NCBI GenBank assembly: GCA_022451765.1
Contig: JAKUNY010000061.1
Coordinates: forward strand, 1 to 8,243
Source of the DNA: Candidatus Poseidoniaceae archaeon
GTDB taxonomy: Archaea > Thermoplasmatota > Poseidoniia > Poseidoniales > Poseidoniaceae
Direction: 5' to 3'
Length of the DNA: 8,243 nt
Shown: piece by piece, positions 1 through 6,356 of the stretch
Layout of the letters: every line of letters starts with the position of its first letter
Numbering within the stretch: position 1 is the first letter of the stretch
The notes under the pieces: model-generated
What the model was told of the DNA's origin: nothing
Databases searched by the model: none
The model's input: only the letters and a program-made list of their open reading frames with translations
Made by a program: the position numbers and the translations under genes

Positions 1-438
1 GGCCTGATTTCTTACAAGGCACCTGCAGGTGGTGGGACGACCGATTATGCAGTAGAAATTTTCGAGGCAGCGTTGCAGGATGGATACTACGAATGCTTTG
101 TTCGATCTGATACTCGCTTGCCGATGCTGTACATGGACGATGCGATACGAGCCACGTTGATGCTGATGGACGCTGAGAGTGATTCGCTCGGCCAATCAAA
201 GGCCGGTTACAACATCGATTGTCTCTCCTTTACTGCCCAAGAACTTGCAGATGCCATTTCAAACGAGGTTGACGGATTTAGGTGTGATTTCTCGCCGGAT
301 GTTCGACAGAAGTATGCTGATTCCTGGCCCGATTCTATCGATGGTTCCGTGGCGAAGCAAGAATGGAGTTGGGCTCCTCGCTTTAATTTAGAAAGTCTTG
401 TAAGAGAAATGCTGAATGGACTTTCAAGCGAATCCTGA
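1..438 (+). CDS. tdh: L-threonine 3-dehydrogenase, epimerase-like SDR type (5'-truncated)
   Basis: Only the C-terminal 145 residues are present; the reading frame is open from base 1, so the N-terminal Rossmann part with the NAD-binding glycine motif lies outside the window. The enzyme oxidises L-threonine with NAD to 2-amino-3-ketobutyrate, the first step of threonine breakdown to glycine and acetyl-CoA. The visible start, GLISYKAPAGGGTTDYAVEI, is the substrate-region signature of the UDP-galactose-epimerase-like threonine dehydrogenases. TRLPMLYMDDAIRAT and DSWPDSIDGSVAKQEW further on are also typical of that family and not of the zinc-dependent MDR type. Family members are about 310-320 residues, so roughly half is seen. 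An internal TTG at 73 could be mistaken for a start, but the conserved residues before it show it is not. It ends 23 bases before the convergent HMG-CoA synthase gene. The family assignment is from remembered sequence patterns and is strong. Confidence 0.93.
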   Translation, partial: GLISYKAPAGGGTTDYAVEIFEAALQDGYYECFVRSDTRLPMLYMDDAIRATLMLMDAESDSLGQSKAGYNIDCLSFTAQELADAISNEVDGFRCDFSPDVRQKYADSWPDSIDGSVAKQEWSWAPRFNLESLVREMLNGLSSES

Positions 439-461
439 CCCCATCAAAGGGTAAATTGTCC

Positions 462-2018
462 TTATTGGGAAATCCACTTGTAGGTACGAGCACCTTCGTT
501 GGCACCGTCTTCCCCTATTTCGACGAGTGCGAATTCACCTCGTGGCGATACGACACTCTCTTCTTGCGTCCCCTTGTGGAGGTTCTCGTAGGTGACCTGA
601 TCAATAGCAACTCGTCCGGCAAGACGCTGAAATAATTGCCACCCAGCAACGACTTCACGCCATCGTGGGGCGACTTTTCCTTCGAACACCTTTGCTTTGG
701 CGCCGGAGCCGTAGCCGCAAAGTCCGAACAGTTCGCCTTCGAGGTTGGAATTGTCTTCCAGATCGGACTCAAACGTCGACATTAATGCAAGGAAAATCGA
801 ACCAGTGTACTGATTTCCAATCAAACTGGATGCTCGCTGCCCTTTTTCGATTCGCTCTTTGTGGAAATCGAGGTATTCCTGGGTCTTGGAGATTGCTCTT
901 CGATAACCGTCCATCTCTTTTTCCCAAGCAATGAGTGCTTCAGGATCATCGGTTTCAGGTTTCGCCGGTGGTTCACCAATTTGGTTTACGACGTTGGGCC
1001 ACATGTCGGTGTTCATACGGTCGTGTCGAAAGACATCTGGAAACATCCGCTTTGCTTGGAATGCATAAGGAAGGTGCATGATGATTCGAGACCACTGCTC
1101 AGTAAATTGCGTATCAAGTTCAGGGTCCCAGCGCTTTTGTTTGATTGCACGTTGGCTGAAGTTGTAGAAAGCCTGGCGTACAGCTTGCTGATAACATCGG
1201 TTTGAAAACTGCCCGTCAAAGACAGGCTCGTCACGATGGACACTTACAGATTCTTCTCCGTGAGCGAAGATTCCGAGTCTTCGAACAGTCGACTCAGGAA
1301 GGTGTTTGACCATGCGCTCAACAATGCCTTTCTTGAGCGATTGACCGGTCTCTTGAGCCAATGTCATAACGTTGGTGATGACCGAGCGTATGCTGACGTT
1401 TCGTCTTGGTTTGAAAAAATCATGGACAGGCGTTGTTGAAACGCCCCAACAATCAGGAATTTCGAGCAGACGAGGATTCTGTCGGATTAACAGCGCTCCT
1501 CCACCCGCTCCTTGGGTGTATTCGCCACTTGATTCAAGGTCGTATTTTGCATTGTCTGAGAAAATAACGATTCCAATTCGGGCATCATCTTCGGTTGTAC
1601 GTGCTGCCCAGTCGAGCGTTGTATGCAGTGCATCAACGGCGCCAATGCACGCAAAGGTCATGTCGACAACGTCGCAGTTACGGAAGCAATCTTCACCAAA
1701 TCGATCTTGGTATCGCTGTGTCAGCATGTCGAGAATGTAGGTTGCCGTTGGCTTTGCACCGTCAAGGGCTGACTCTGTGCCAAGATACATCCGTCCAATG
1801 TGTCGCGGATCGATACCGTTTCGGTCGATAAGTCGCATCACCGCCATGGCGCCCATTGTTGCTGTATCTTCGTGAACATCGGGAATAGCCATTGCTTTCA
1901 GACCGAGTCCTTTGTTCAGTTTTCCATAGTCAGCGCCTCGCATCTCTGCAAAATCTCGCATGTCCATGTACAAGCGTGGAAAGTGAATCGCCACATCGTC
2001 GATACCAACGTTGACCAT
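462..2018 (-). CDS. Hydroxymethylglutaryl-CoA synthase (long form, haloarchaeal-like)
   Basis: This 518-residue protein condenses acetyl-CoA with acetoacetyl-CoA to HMG-CoA, the committed entry to the mevalonate route that supplies archaeal isoprenoid lipids. The catalytic triad is visible: Glu82 in GTESALD, Cys124 in DMTFACIGAVDA and His315 in IIMHLPYAF. Other family blocks are GEYTQGAGGGALLI (165-178), VHDFFKP (198-204), GNQYTGSIFLAL (401-412) and FGLCGYGSGA (431-440). The N-terminal part (KGLGLKAM, then RLIDRNGIDPRHIGR, then GTESALDGAKPTATY) resembles haloarchaeal HMG-CoA synthases more than the short (about 350 residue) form of methanogens. The protein is longer than typical bacterial versions (about 390), mainly through about 50 extra residues at 206-260 and a longer, charged stretch at 336-395. 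The ATG at 2018 is chosen because the conserved VGIDDVAIHFP strand follows at once and a TATA box sits at about -25. It lies 62 bases downstream of the thermosome gene but has its own promoter. Confidence 0.95.
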   Translation of the reverse strand: MVNVGIDDVAIHFPRLYMDMRDFAEMRGADYGKLNKGLGLKAMAIPDVHEDTATMGAMAVMRLIDRNGIDPRHIGRMYLGTESALDGAKPTATYILDMLTQRYQDRFGEDCFRNCDVVDMTFACIGAVDALHTTLDWAARTTEDDARIGIVIFSDNAKYDLESSGEYTQGAGGGALLIRQNPRLLEIPDCWGVSTTPVHDFFKPRRNVSIRSVITNVMTLAQETGQSLKKGIVERMVKHLPESTVRRLGIFAHGEESVSVHRDEPVFDGQFSNRCYQQAVRQAFYNFSQRAIKQKRWDPELDTQFTEQWSRIIMHLPYAFQAKRMFPDVFRHDRMNTDMWPNVVNQIGEPPAKPETDDPEALIAWEKEMDGYRRAISKTQEYLDFHKERIEKGQRASSLIGNQYTGSIFLALMSTFESDLEDNSNLEGELFGLCGYGSGAKAKVFEGKVAPRWREVVAGWQLFQRLAGRVAIDQVTYENLHKGTQEESVVSPRGEFALVEIGEDGANEGARTYKWISQ

Positions 2019-2036
2019 AACACTCCCGCGATTTTT

Positions 2037-2047
2037 ATATATTTATA
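2037..2047 (-). promoter_or_regulatory. TATA box of the HMG-CoA synthase gene
   Basis: Read on the minus strand, TATAAATATAT at 2047-2037 stands out in an otherwise mixed-composition spacer. It lies 19-29 bases before the ATG at 2018, which places the expected archaeal transcription start, about 25 bases past the TATA centre, at or within a few bases of the start codon. The transcript is therefore inferred to be leaderless. There is no convincing Shine-Dalgarno match: the only purine-rich group, GGGAG, ends just four bases before the ATG. Confidence 0.75.
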
Positions 2048-2080
2048 GGCTGGTTCTGAACAAACCATCCATCGTTGCAG

Positions 2081-3691
2081 CTAGCGACGGTCTGCAGCAG
2101 TACCATCGAGCGTTGCTTGTACGTCATCTGGTACACTGATTTCTTGTTTTGCCCAGAGGACATCATCGATTCGAAGGACTGCGATTGTGGCCTCACTTGC
2201 TCCGGATATGGCTTGTTCAAGAACACGTGAAGGTTCGACAATGTTTGCCTCCCGCATGTTCTCAGGCTGTCGTGTGAGGACATTCAATCCAATTGTGTCG
2301 TCGCTTTCTGTGCTCTGAATCGAGACGATTTGCAAAAGAGTGTCAATTGAGTCCATTCCAGCATTTTCCGCAAGGACGCGAGGAATTGTCTCAAGCCCAT
2401 CGGCGAACGCTTCAATGGCGAGTTGCTCTCGACCGGGTACGGTTTCTGCATACCTACGCAATCGTCGAGCGAGTGCGATGTAGGTGGCTCCTCCTCCAGG
2501 AATCAATTTTGGATCTTCTTTTAGTCGGCAAGCGACACCAAGCGCATCTGCAAAACATCGTTCGACTTCTCCTACAACCGTTTCAGTGCTTCCTGAAGCA
2601 ACAAACGTCGCACCACCTTCATCGGTTTCAAGTATCCAGTGATCGACATCTCCCCATCGCTCGCACCTGCTGGAGATGAAGACGCCAACATCTGCATCCT
2701 TTGCCTGGTGAATGGTGGGAACCAGACGCGCCCCACATCCTCTGGCAAGTAGTTCTAGGTCGCTTTTTGCAACCCGACGGAACGCCTTGATTCCTGCTTC
2801 AGCCAAGTGCGCATGCGTGCTGTCGTCAATACCTTCTCGACAGGCTAGGAGGGTAACATCAAGTTTTTTCAGCATGTTAACTTGCTCGAGGAGACGCTGT
2901 TGTTCTGCATCTCGAAAGGACTGAAGAGCACTTGTTGATGTAACATTCAGCTGAACATCCGTTGACAAAGACCGAAGTTCGAGTCCTCCGTCCACAAGCA
3001 GAATGGAGCCTGCTCCAAGGGTTGAAGGCATCTCAACGTGGGCTCGTTTCTTTGGTAACGCAAGCCCTGTGATAAGTTTGGATTGTTCAAGGGAAGGACC
3101 ACAGCGCGTAATGACCTTTACGCGGGTCGGATCGGCGACAATGTTGCCATTGGACGTCATTGTGATTGCTTCTGCAGCCTCAACTGCGCATTCAGAAATC
3201 GTTGATTGCATCTTGGTGTGAAGTTTTCCCGCAAGAGACGTCATGGCTGCAGCGTAAACATGCTCTTTTGTTGCTTCAAATGTTAATGACTCGATGTGAT
3301 CCTTGCAATAGGATTCAGCCATGCGGAAACCACGCGCAATCGTGGCAGGGTGGACGCCCTGCACAACCAAATGCCAAGCGTTTTGCAACCATTCAGAAGC
3401 CAAAAGCACCGTTGTTGTTGTCCCATCTCGCACGGTTTGGTCTTGCGTAGCACTCGCTGCAATCAGCATGTGGGCGATTGGGTGTTCGACTTTGGCTGAC
3501 TCGAGGACAGTGATTCCATCGTTTGTAACCATGCTTCGACCTTCATCATCGACGAGCAACTTGTCGAGACCTTTCGGTCCAAGCGTAGAGCGAACTGCAC
3601 CCGCAAGTGCTACAGCAGCTTGTATGTTCTTTCGAAGAGCATCACGTCCCGTTGTACGGTCCGTCTCTTCGAGAATTCGCACATCGCTCAT
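2081..3691 (-). CDS. Thermosome (group II chaperonin, TCP-1/cpn60) subunit, divergent
   Basis: This is an ATP-driven folding chaperonin subunit of 536 residues, expected to form double rings with a built-in lid in the cytoplasm. Family blocks occur in order: STLGPKGLDKLLVDDEG (35-51), VTNDGITVL (55-63), RDGTTTTVLLASEWL (88-102), KKRAHVEMP (214-222), CREGIDD (284-290), KAFRRVAKSDLELLARGCGA (302-321), ERCFADALGVA (377-387), GGGATYIALARRLRRYAE (399-416), REQLAIEAFADGLETIPR (421-438), AENAGMDSIDTLL (441-453) and VEPSRV...LRIDDVLWA (485-514). Departures from the family as I know it: the usual GDGTT is RDGTT (the catalytic Asp89 remains), the usual GGGAxE has Tyr instead of Glu, and the Gly/Met-rich C-terminal tail is absent. 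The ATG at 3691 is preferred over an in-frame GTG at 3715 because GGTG sits five bases before it and MSDVRIL matches normal thermosome starts. It lies 38 bases after dnaK and is probably co-transcribed. It may be one of several paralogous subunits. Confidence 0.95.
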   Translation of the reverse strand: MSDVRILEETDRTTGRDALRKNIQAAVALAGAVRSTLGPKGLDKLLVDDEGRSMVTNDGITVLESAKVEHPIAHMLIAASATQDQTVRDGTTTTVLLASEWLQNAWHLVVQGVHPATIARGFRMAESYCKDHIESLTFEATKEHVYAAAMTSLAGKLHTKMQSTISECAVEAAEAITMTSNGNIVADPTRVKVITRCGPSLEQSKLITGLALPKKRAHVEMPSTLGAGSILLVDGGLELRSLSTDVQLNVTSTSALQSFRDAEQQRLLEQVNMLKKLDVTLLACREGIDDSTHAHLAEAGIKAFRRVAKSDLELLARGCGARLVPTIHQAKDADVGVFISSRCERWGDVDHWILETDEGGATFVASGSTETVVGEVERCFADALGVACRLKEDPKLIPGGGATYIALARRLRRYAETVPGREQLAIEAFADGLETIPRVLAENAGMDSIDTLLQIVSIQSTESDDTIGLNVLTRQPENMREANIVEPSRVLEQAISGASEATIAVLRIDDVLWAKQEISVPDDVQATLDGTAADRR

Positions 3692-3696
3692 GGTCG

Positions 3697-3700
3697 CACC
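3697..3700 (-). promoter_or_regulatory. Shine-Dalgarno candidate of the thermosome gene
   Basis: GGTG on the minus strand (3700-3697) ends five bases before the ATG at 3691 and fits the archaeal anti-Shine-Dalgarno sequence. It is only four bases long, but it supports the ATG at 3691 over the in-frame GTG at 3715. Confidence 0.45.
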
Positions 3701-3729
3701 AACGGTGGCTTGCACATAAGTGCGATGTT

Positions 3730-4392
3730 TCAGTCTTCTTCATCGACGACTTCGAAGTCAGCGTCGACGACATCATCGCCCTCAACGTTGATTGAACCGT
3801 CGCCTTCGTTGTTTTCTGCCTCTGCCATTTCAGCAGCAGCAGCCTCATACAGCTTAGCGGAGATTGCATGCATTCCCTCTTCAATCTCCTTGACTTTAGC
3901 CTGAACTGCAGCCTCATCGATTTCATCAAGCTCCTTAGCAACTCCTTCTTCATTCTGAAGTAGAGATTCCAATTCATCGACCTTAGACAGCACAGGTGCC
4001 TTGTCTTCATCGTTGAGTTTCTCTCCAGCCTCTTCAATAGTTCTTCGAGTCTGGTAGACGATTTGGTCAGCCATGTTTCTCATTTCAACCTGGGCCTTCA
4101 GACGCTTGTCCGCCTCTGCGAATTCTTCAGCCTCAGCAATCTTTGCTTGGATTTCATCTTCTGAAAGCGATGTTTGCGATTCAATCTTAATCGACTGTTC
4201 CTTGCCGGTACCCATGTCTTTTGCACTAACGTTGACGATTCCGTTCGCATCGATGTCGAAGGTGACCTCAACCTGCGGAACGCCACGTGGTGCAGGTGGA
4301 ATGTCCGTCAAATGAAACTGTCCAAGTGTAACATTGTCCTTGGCAAACTCTCGCTCTCCTTGCAAGACGTGAATTTCAACAGCAGGTTGGTT
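3730..4392 (-). CDS. dnaK: DnaK (Hsp70), C-terminal part, in the shifted frame
   Basis: These 220 residues continue the Hsp70 chaperone after a frameshift and have no start signal of their own; the first usable codon, a TTG at 4365, lies inside a conserved beta strand. They begin with NQPAVEIHVLQGERE and go on through PPAPRGVPQVEVTFDIDANG and IVNVSAKDMGTGKEQ, the second half of the peptide-binding beta domain. The helical lid follows (from about LSEDEIQAKIAEAEEFAEAD), then a Gly/acid-rich tail ending VVDADFEVVDEED, the usual DnaK end pattern. Joined to the upstream frame it gives about 628 residues, a normal DnaK length. The sequence closely follows Gram-positive DnaK. The stop at 3730-3732 is 38 bases before the thermosome start. 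This piece alone would lack the ATPase domain and could not act as a chaperone. Confidence 0.93.
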   Translation of the reverse strand, partial: NQPAVEIHVLQGEREFAKDNVTLGQFHLTDIPPAPRGVPQVEVTFDIDANGIVNVSAKDMGTGKEQSIKIESQTSLSEDEIQAKIAEAEEFAEADKRLKAQVEMRNMADQIVYQTRRTIEEAGEKLNDEDKAPVLSKVDELESLLQNEEGVAKELDEIDEAAVQAKVKEIEEGMHAISAKLYEAAAAEMAEAENNEGDGSINVEGDDVVDADFEVVDEED

Positions 4393-5615
4393 TCGCTTGC
4401 CGTCGAGAAGATTTCACTACGTCGAGCGGGAATGGTTGTGTTTCGCTCGATCATGGTTGTTGTAACACCACCAAGCGTCTCGATTCCGAGCGTGAGTGGT
4501 GTTACATCGAGAAGAAGTATATCGGAAACCTCGTCATCGCCTGCGATGATTCCTGCTTGCAGTGCAGCACCCATCGCAACAGCTTCATCAGGGTTGATTC
4601 CTTTGTAAGGGGCTTTTCCAGTTTCTTTTTCGATTGCGGTTTGAACTGCAGGAACACGGGTTGAACCACCGACAAGAATGACCTTGTCGACGTCGCCCTT
4701 CTTGACACCAGCATCCTTCATGGCTTGCCGAGTGGGTGCCATCGTGTCCTCGATGTGCTTTGCAATGAGATCCTCAAAACGAGCTCTTGACATGGTAATA
4801 TCCAGGTGTTCAGGATTGCCGTCTTTCATGGTAATGAAGGGGAGATTGATCTGTGAGGATTGTGTTCCTGACAGCTCGATCTTGGCTTTTTCGGCAGCTT
4901 CTTTGAGTCGACTCATGGCTTGATTGTCTTTCGACAAATCGATGCCTGTTTCTCGCTTAAATTCACTGACAAGCCATTCGATGATGCGCTCATCAAAGTC
5001 GTCCCCACCGAGTTTGTTGTTACCCGCTGTTGCCTTGACCTCGATCTGCGGTTGGCCATCGACATTGTAAATCTCTAAGATGGATACGTCGAATGTTCCG
5101 CCTCCGAGATCGTAGACGAGAATTGTTTGATCTTCGCCCTTGTCTGCCCCGTATGCAAGAGCCGCAGCAGTAGGTTCGTTGATGATTCGCAAGACGTCCA
5201 TGCCAGCAATACGACCAGCATCTTTCGTTGCTTTTCGTTGAGCATCGGTAAAGTAAGCAGGACATGTAATGACCGCTTGCTTGATTTCATGGCCAAGATA
5301 CGCCTCCGCATCAGCCTTCAACTTCTGTAGGATGAATGCAGAAATCTCTTGAGGTGTGTACTCAGTTCCATCGATGTCCGTTTTCCAATCGGTCCCCATG
5401 TGGCGCTTAACTGAAATCATGGTGCGTTCTGGGTTTGTGACTGCTTGGCGCTTCGCTGTGATGCCGATCAATCGCTCCCCGTCTTTGTTGAAAGCAACGA
5501 CCGAAGGCGTCGTACGTGCACCTTCTGCATTGGCAATTACGACTGGTTCACCGTTCTCAATGGTGGCGACACAGCTGTTGGTTGTTCCTAGATCAATTCC
5601 GATTACTTTGCTCAT
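4308..5615 (-). CDS. dnaK: DnaK (Hsp70), N-terminal part, cut short by frameshift
   Basis: DnaK is the cytoplasmic ATP-dependent chaperone that binds short hydrophobic segments of unfolded clients. This frame holds the whole ATPase domain: GIDLGTTNS (6-14), Lys70 in SVKRHMG, INEPTAAALAYG (145-156), VYDLGGGTFD (167-176), LGGDDFD (202-208) and ILVGGSTRVP (313-322). The interdomain linker is DILLLDVTPL (365-374), and the first part of the peptide-binding domain runs to about EIFSTASE (401-408). From codon 409 the frame is wrong: about 27 non-homologous residues follow before the stop at 4308. The extra loop of proteobacterial DnaK after residue 74 is absent, as in Gram-positive and archaeal DnaKs, and the E. 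coli-like GDT before LGG is replaced by GNN. The ATG at 5615 gives the canonical MSKVIGIDLGTT start and has a GAGGAG ribosome-binding site; upstream in-frame ATGs belong to the overlapping end of the preceding gene. It follows the Hsp20-like gene by 16 bases. Confidence 0.95.
   Translation of the reverse strand: MSKVIGIDLGTTNSCVATIENGEPVVIANAEGARTTPSVVAFNKDGERLIGITAKRQAVTNPERTMISVKRHMGTDWKTDIDGTEYTPQEISAFILQKLKADAEAYLGHEIKQAVITCPAYFTDAQRKATKDAGRIAGMDVLRIINEPTAAALAYGADKGEDQTILVYDLGGGTFDVSILEIYNVDGQPQIEVKATAGNNKLGGDDFDERIIEWLVSEFKRETGIDLSKDNQAMSRLKEAAEKAKIELSGTQSSQINLPFITMKDGNPEHLDITMSRARFEDLIAKHIEDTMAPTRQAMKDAGVKKGDVDKVILVGGSTRVPAVQTAIEKETGKAPYKGINPDEAVAMGAALQAGIIAGDDEVSDILLLDVTPLTLGIETLGGVTTTMIERNTTIPARRSEIFSTASETNLLLKFTSCKESESLPRTMLHLDSFI
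4391..4393 (-). other. Frameshift point in dnaK (one A apparently missing)
   Basis: On the minus strand the local sequence is GCAAGCGAAACCAACCTG. Read in the upstream frame it gives A-S-E-T-N-L, which leaves the DnaK pattern. Adding one A to the AAA run (TTT on the plus strand, 4391-4393) gives A-S-E-N-Q-P, followed by AVEIHVLQGERE, which matches Gram-positive DnaK (AADNQTAVDIHVLQGER) with no residue lost or gained. The lesion is therefore a single-base deletion in a short homopolymer. No canonical slippery heptamer is present, so programmed shifting is unlikely. Confidence 0.9.
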
Positions 5616-5624
5616 TTTATTCAT

Positions 5625-5631
5625 CTCCTCT
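5625..5631 (-). promoter_or_regulatory. Ribosome-binding site of dnaK
   Basis: AGAGGAG directly follows the TGA stop of the Hsp20-like gene and ends nine bases before the dnaK ATG at 5615. It decides the start: another in-frame ATG at 5624 touches this site with no spacer and could not use it. Its position at the upstream stop codon fits translation within an operon. Confidence 0.7.
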
Positions 5632-6333
5632 TCATAGAATTGGTATTCCTCCGTCATCGTCGTCATCGTCGTCATCATCGTCTGCTAAGTCGATGGCGAT
5701 GTCGCCGCTCAGGGGAATGGTATCGTCACCATCATCCGATGGTGGTAGTGCTGCGAAGGCATCCTCAGGTGGAATTAATCGTAGCGTTATATCGAGGATA
5801 CCATTGTTGAGTGTGAAGTCAACAACGTCCTCGCAAGCATGTGGGAGTTCGATTCGTGCAACGGGTGCGAGTTGCGTGGTTCGATGAACCTCGACGAGCA
5901 TTCCTCCATCGATGAGATTCAATTCAACTTGGTCTTGCTCCAACTCTTTCTTTGCAAAATCAACGGTGATGGTCATGTTCCAGCCTTCCAAATAAACATC
6001 GTCTGCCGGTAGCACCATGTCGTCTTTCTCGTCGCCATCAGGCGTTTCGATCTCAACAGGCGAAGCGTCGACACGAACGTCGACACCCATGTTCTTGAAC
6101 AACTCATTGAAGTCCATGCCAGGTTGGAAGAAATTCTTGAGGTTGCTGAGGTCGAAGTTGAAGTTTACATCGCCTTTCGCAATTCGTTCTTCATCGATTC
6201 CCATCTTCTCGAACTGCGAACGAAATTGCTGGAGTAAGGCGCGGAGTTGCTCTCTTGACATGTTCATGCCCATGTTCGAAAGGAGACGTTCGAGTTGGTC
6301 CAACATCTTCTCTTCCCAGTCATCGCCAGCCAT
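5632..6333 (-). CDS. Hsp20/alpha-crystallin-like small heat-shock protein with poly-Asp tail
   Basis: The 233-residue product is assigned as a small heat-shock-like holding chaperone from its probable beta-sandwich domain at about 119-186. The clearest parts are MTITVDFAKKELEQDQVELN, then VARIELPHACEDVVDFTL, then NNGILDITLRL, which follow the alpha-crystallin pattern of an LP-containing strand and a final NG-(I/V)-L-x-I-x-L strand. The first 50 residues are predicted helical and Met/Leu-rich (MLDQLERLLSNMGM, REQLRALLQQFRSQFEKMGI), followed by an Asn/Phe/Asp-rich stretch; such N-termini often drive oligomerisation. The tail is very acidic, with ten consecutive Asp (218-227), and the protein ends GGIPIL. 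The IPI may be the C-terminal I-x-I motif by which small heat-shock proteins dock to neighbours. The ATG at 6333 is chosen over GTGs at 6345 and 6342 because GGTGA lies five bases before it. It is the first gene of the chaperone operon, 16 bases before dnaK. It is not GrpE: neither the long coiled coil nor the GrpE C-terminal motif is seen. A p23/CS-type domain is the main alternative. Confidence 0.75.
   Translation of the reverse strand: MAGDDWEEKMLDQLERLLSNMGMNMSREQLRALLQQFRSQFEKMGIDEERIAKGDVNFNFDLSNLKNFFQPGMDFNELFKNMGVDVRVDASPVEIETPDGDEKDDMVLPADDVYLEGWNMTITVDFAKKELEQDQVELNLIDGGMLVEVHRTTQLAPVARIELPHACEDVVDFTLNNGILDITLRLIPPEDAFAALPPSDDGDDTIPLSGDIAIDLADDDDDDDDDDGGIPIL
5653..5682 (-). repeat. 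Run of ten Asp codons (GAC/GAT triplet tract)
   Basis: Ten successive GAY codons encode the Asp run near the C-terminus of the Hsp20-like protein. GAC and GAT are mixed, which makes the tract less prone to slippage than a pure triplet repeat, but it could still change length between strains without breaking the frame. Confidence 0.9.
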
Positions 6334-6338
6334 CTTTT

Positions 6339-6343
6339 TCACC
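6339..6343 (-). promoter_or_regulatory. Ribosome-binding site of the Hsp20-like gene
   Basis: GGTGA, a good match to the archaeal Shine-Dalgarno consensus, ends five bases before the ATG at 6333. It overlaps the two alternative GTG starts at 6345 and 6342, which argues against their use. Confidence 0.7.
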
Positions 6344-6356
6344 ACTACTTAACCCG

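Noticed and set aside
439..461. Terminator between the convergent tdh and HMG-CoA synthase genes
   Set aside because: Only very short pairings (such as CCC/GGG around 440-451) are present and there is no run of T on either strand.
665..1831. Plus-strand open frames opposite HMG-CoA synthase
   Set aside because: They are antisense shadows of a well-conserved gene, with no family motifs or ribosome-binding sites.
2019..2080. Small RNA or extra small gene between the thermosome and HMG-CoA synthase genes
   Set aside because: The 62-base spacer is explained by the TATA box; no structured RNA or open frame with a start signal is seen.
3689..3715. GTG start at 3715 for the thermosome subunit
   Set aside because: It would add eight non-conserved residues. 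The ATG at 3691 has GGTG at five bases and begins with a normal thermosome N-terminus.
4380..4400. Programmed -1 ribosomal frameshift in dnaK
   Set aside because: The joining site has only GCGAAAC with three As, no X-XXY-YYZ slippery heptamer, and DnaK is not known to use frameshifting. A lost base explains the data with perfect alignment.
5616..5678. Longer DnaK start at 5678 or at the ATG at 5624
   Set aside because: The upstream codons overlap the Asp-codon tract of the preceding gene in another frame and are not DnaK-like. The 5624 ATG abuts the ribosome-binding site with no spacing, whereas 5615 gives the canonical MSKVIGIDLGTT.
5632..6333. GrpE, expected beside dnaK
   Set aside because: The long N-terminal coiled coil and the conserved GrpE C-terminal beta motif are missing; the LP strand and NG-x-L final strand fit Hsp20 instead.
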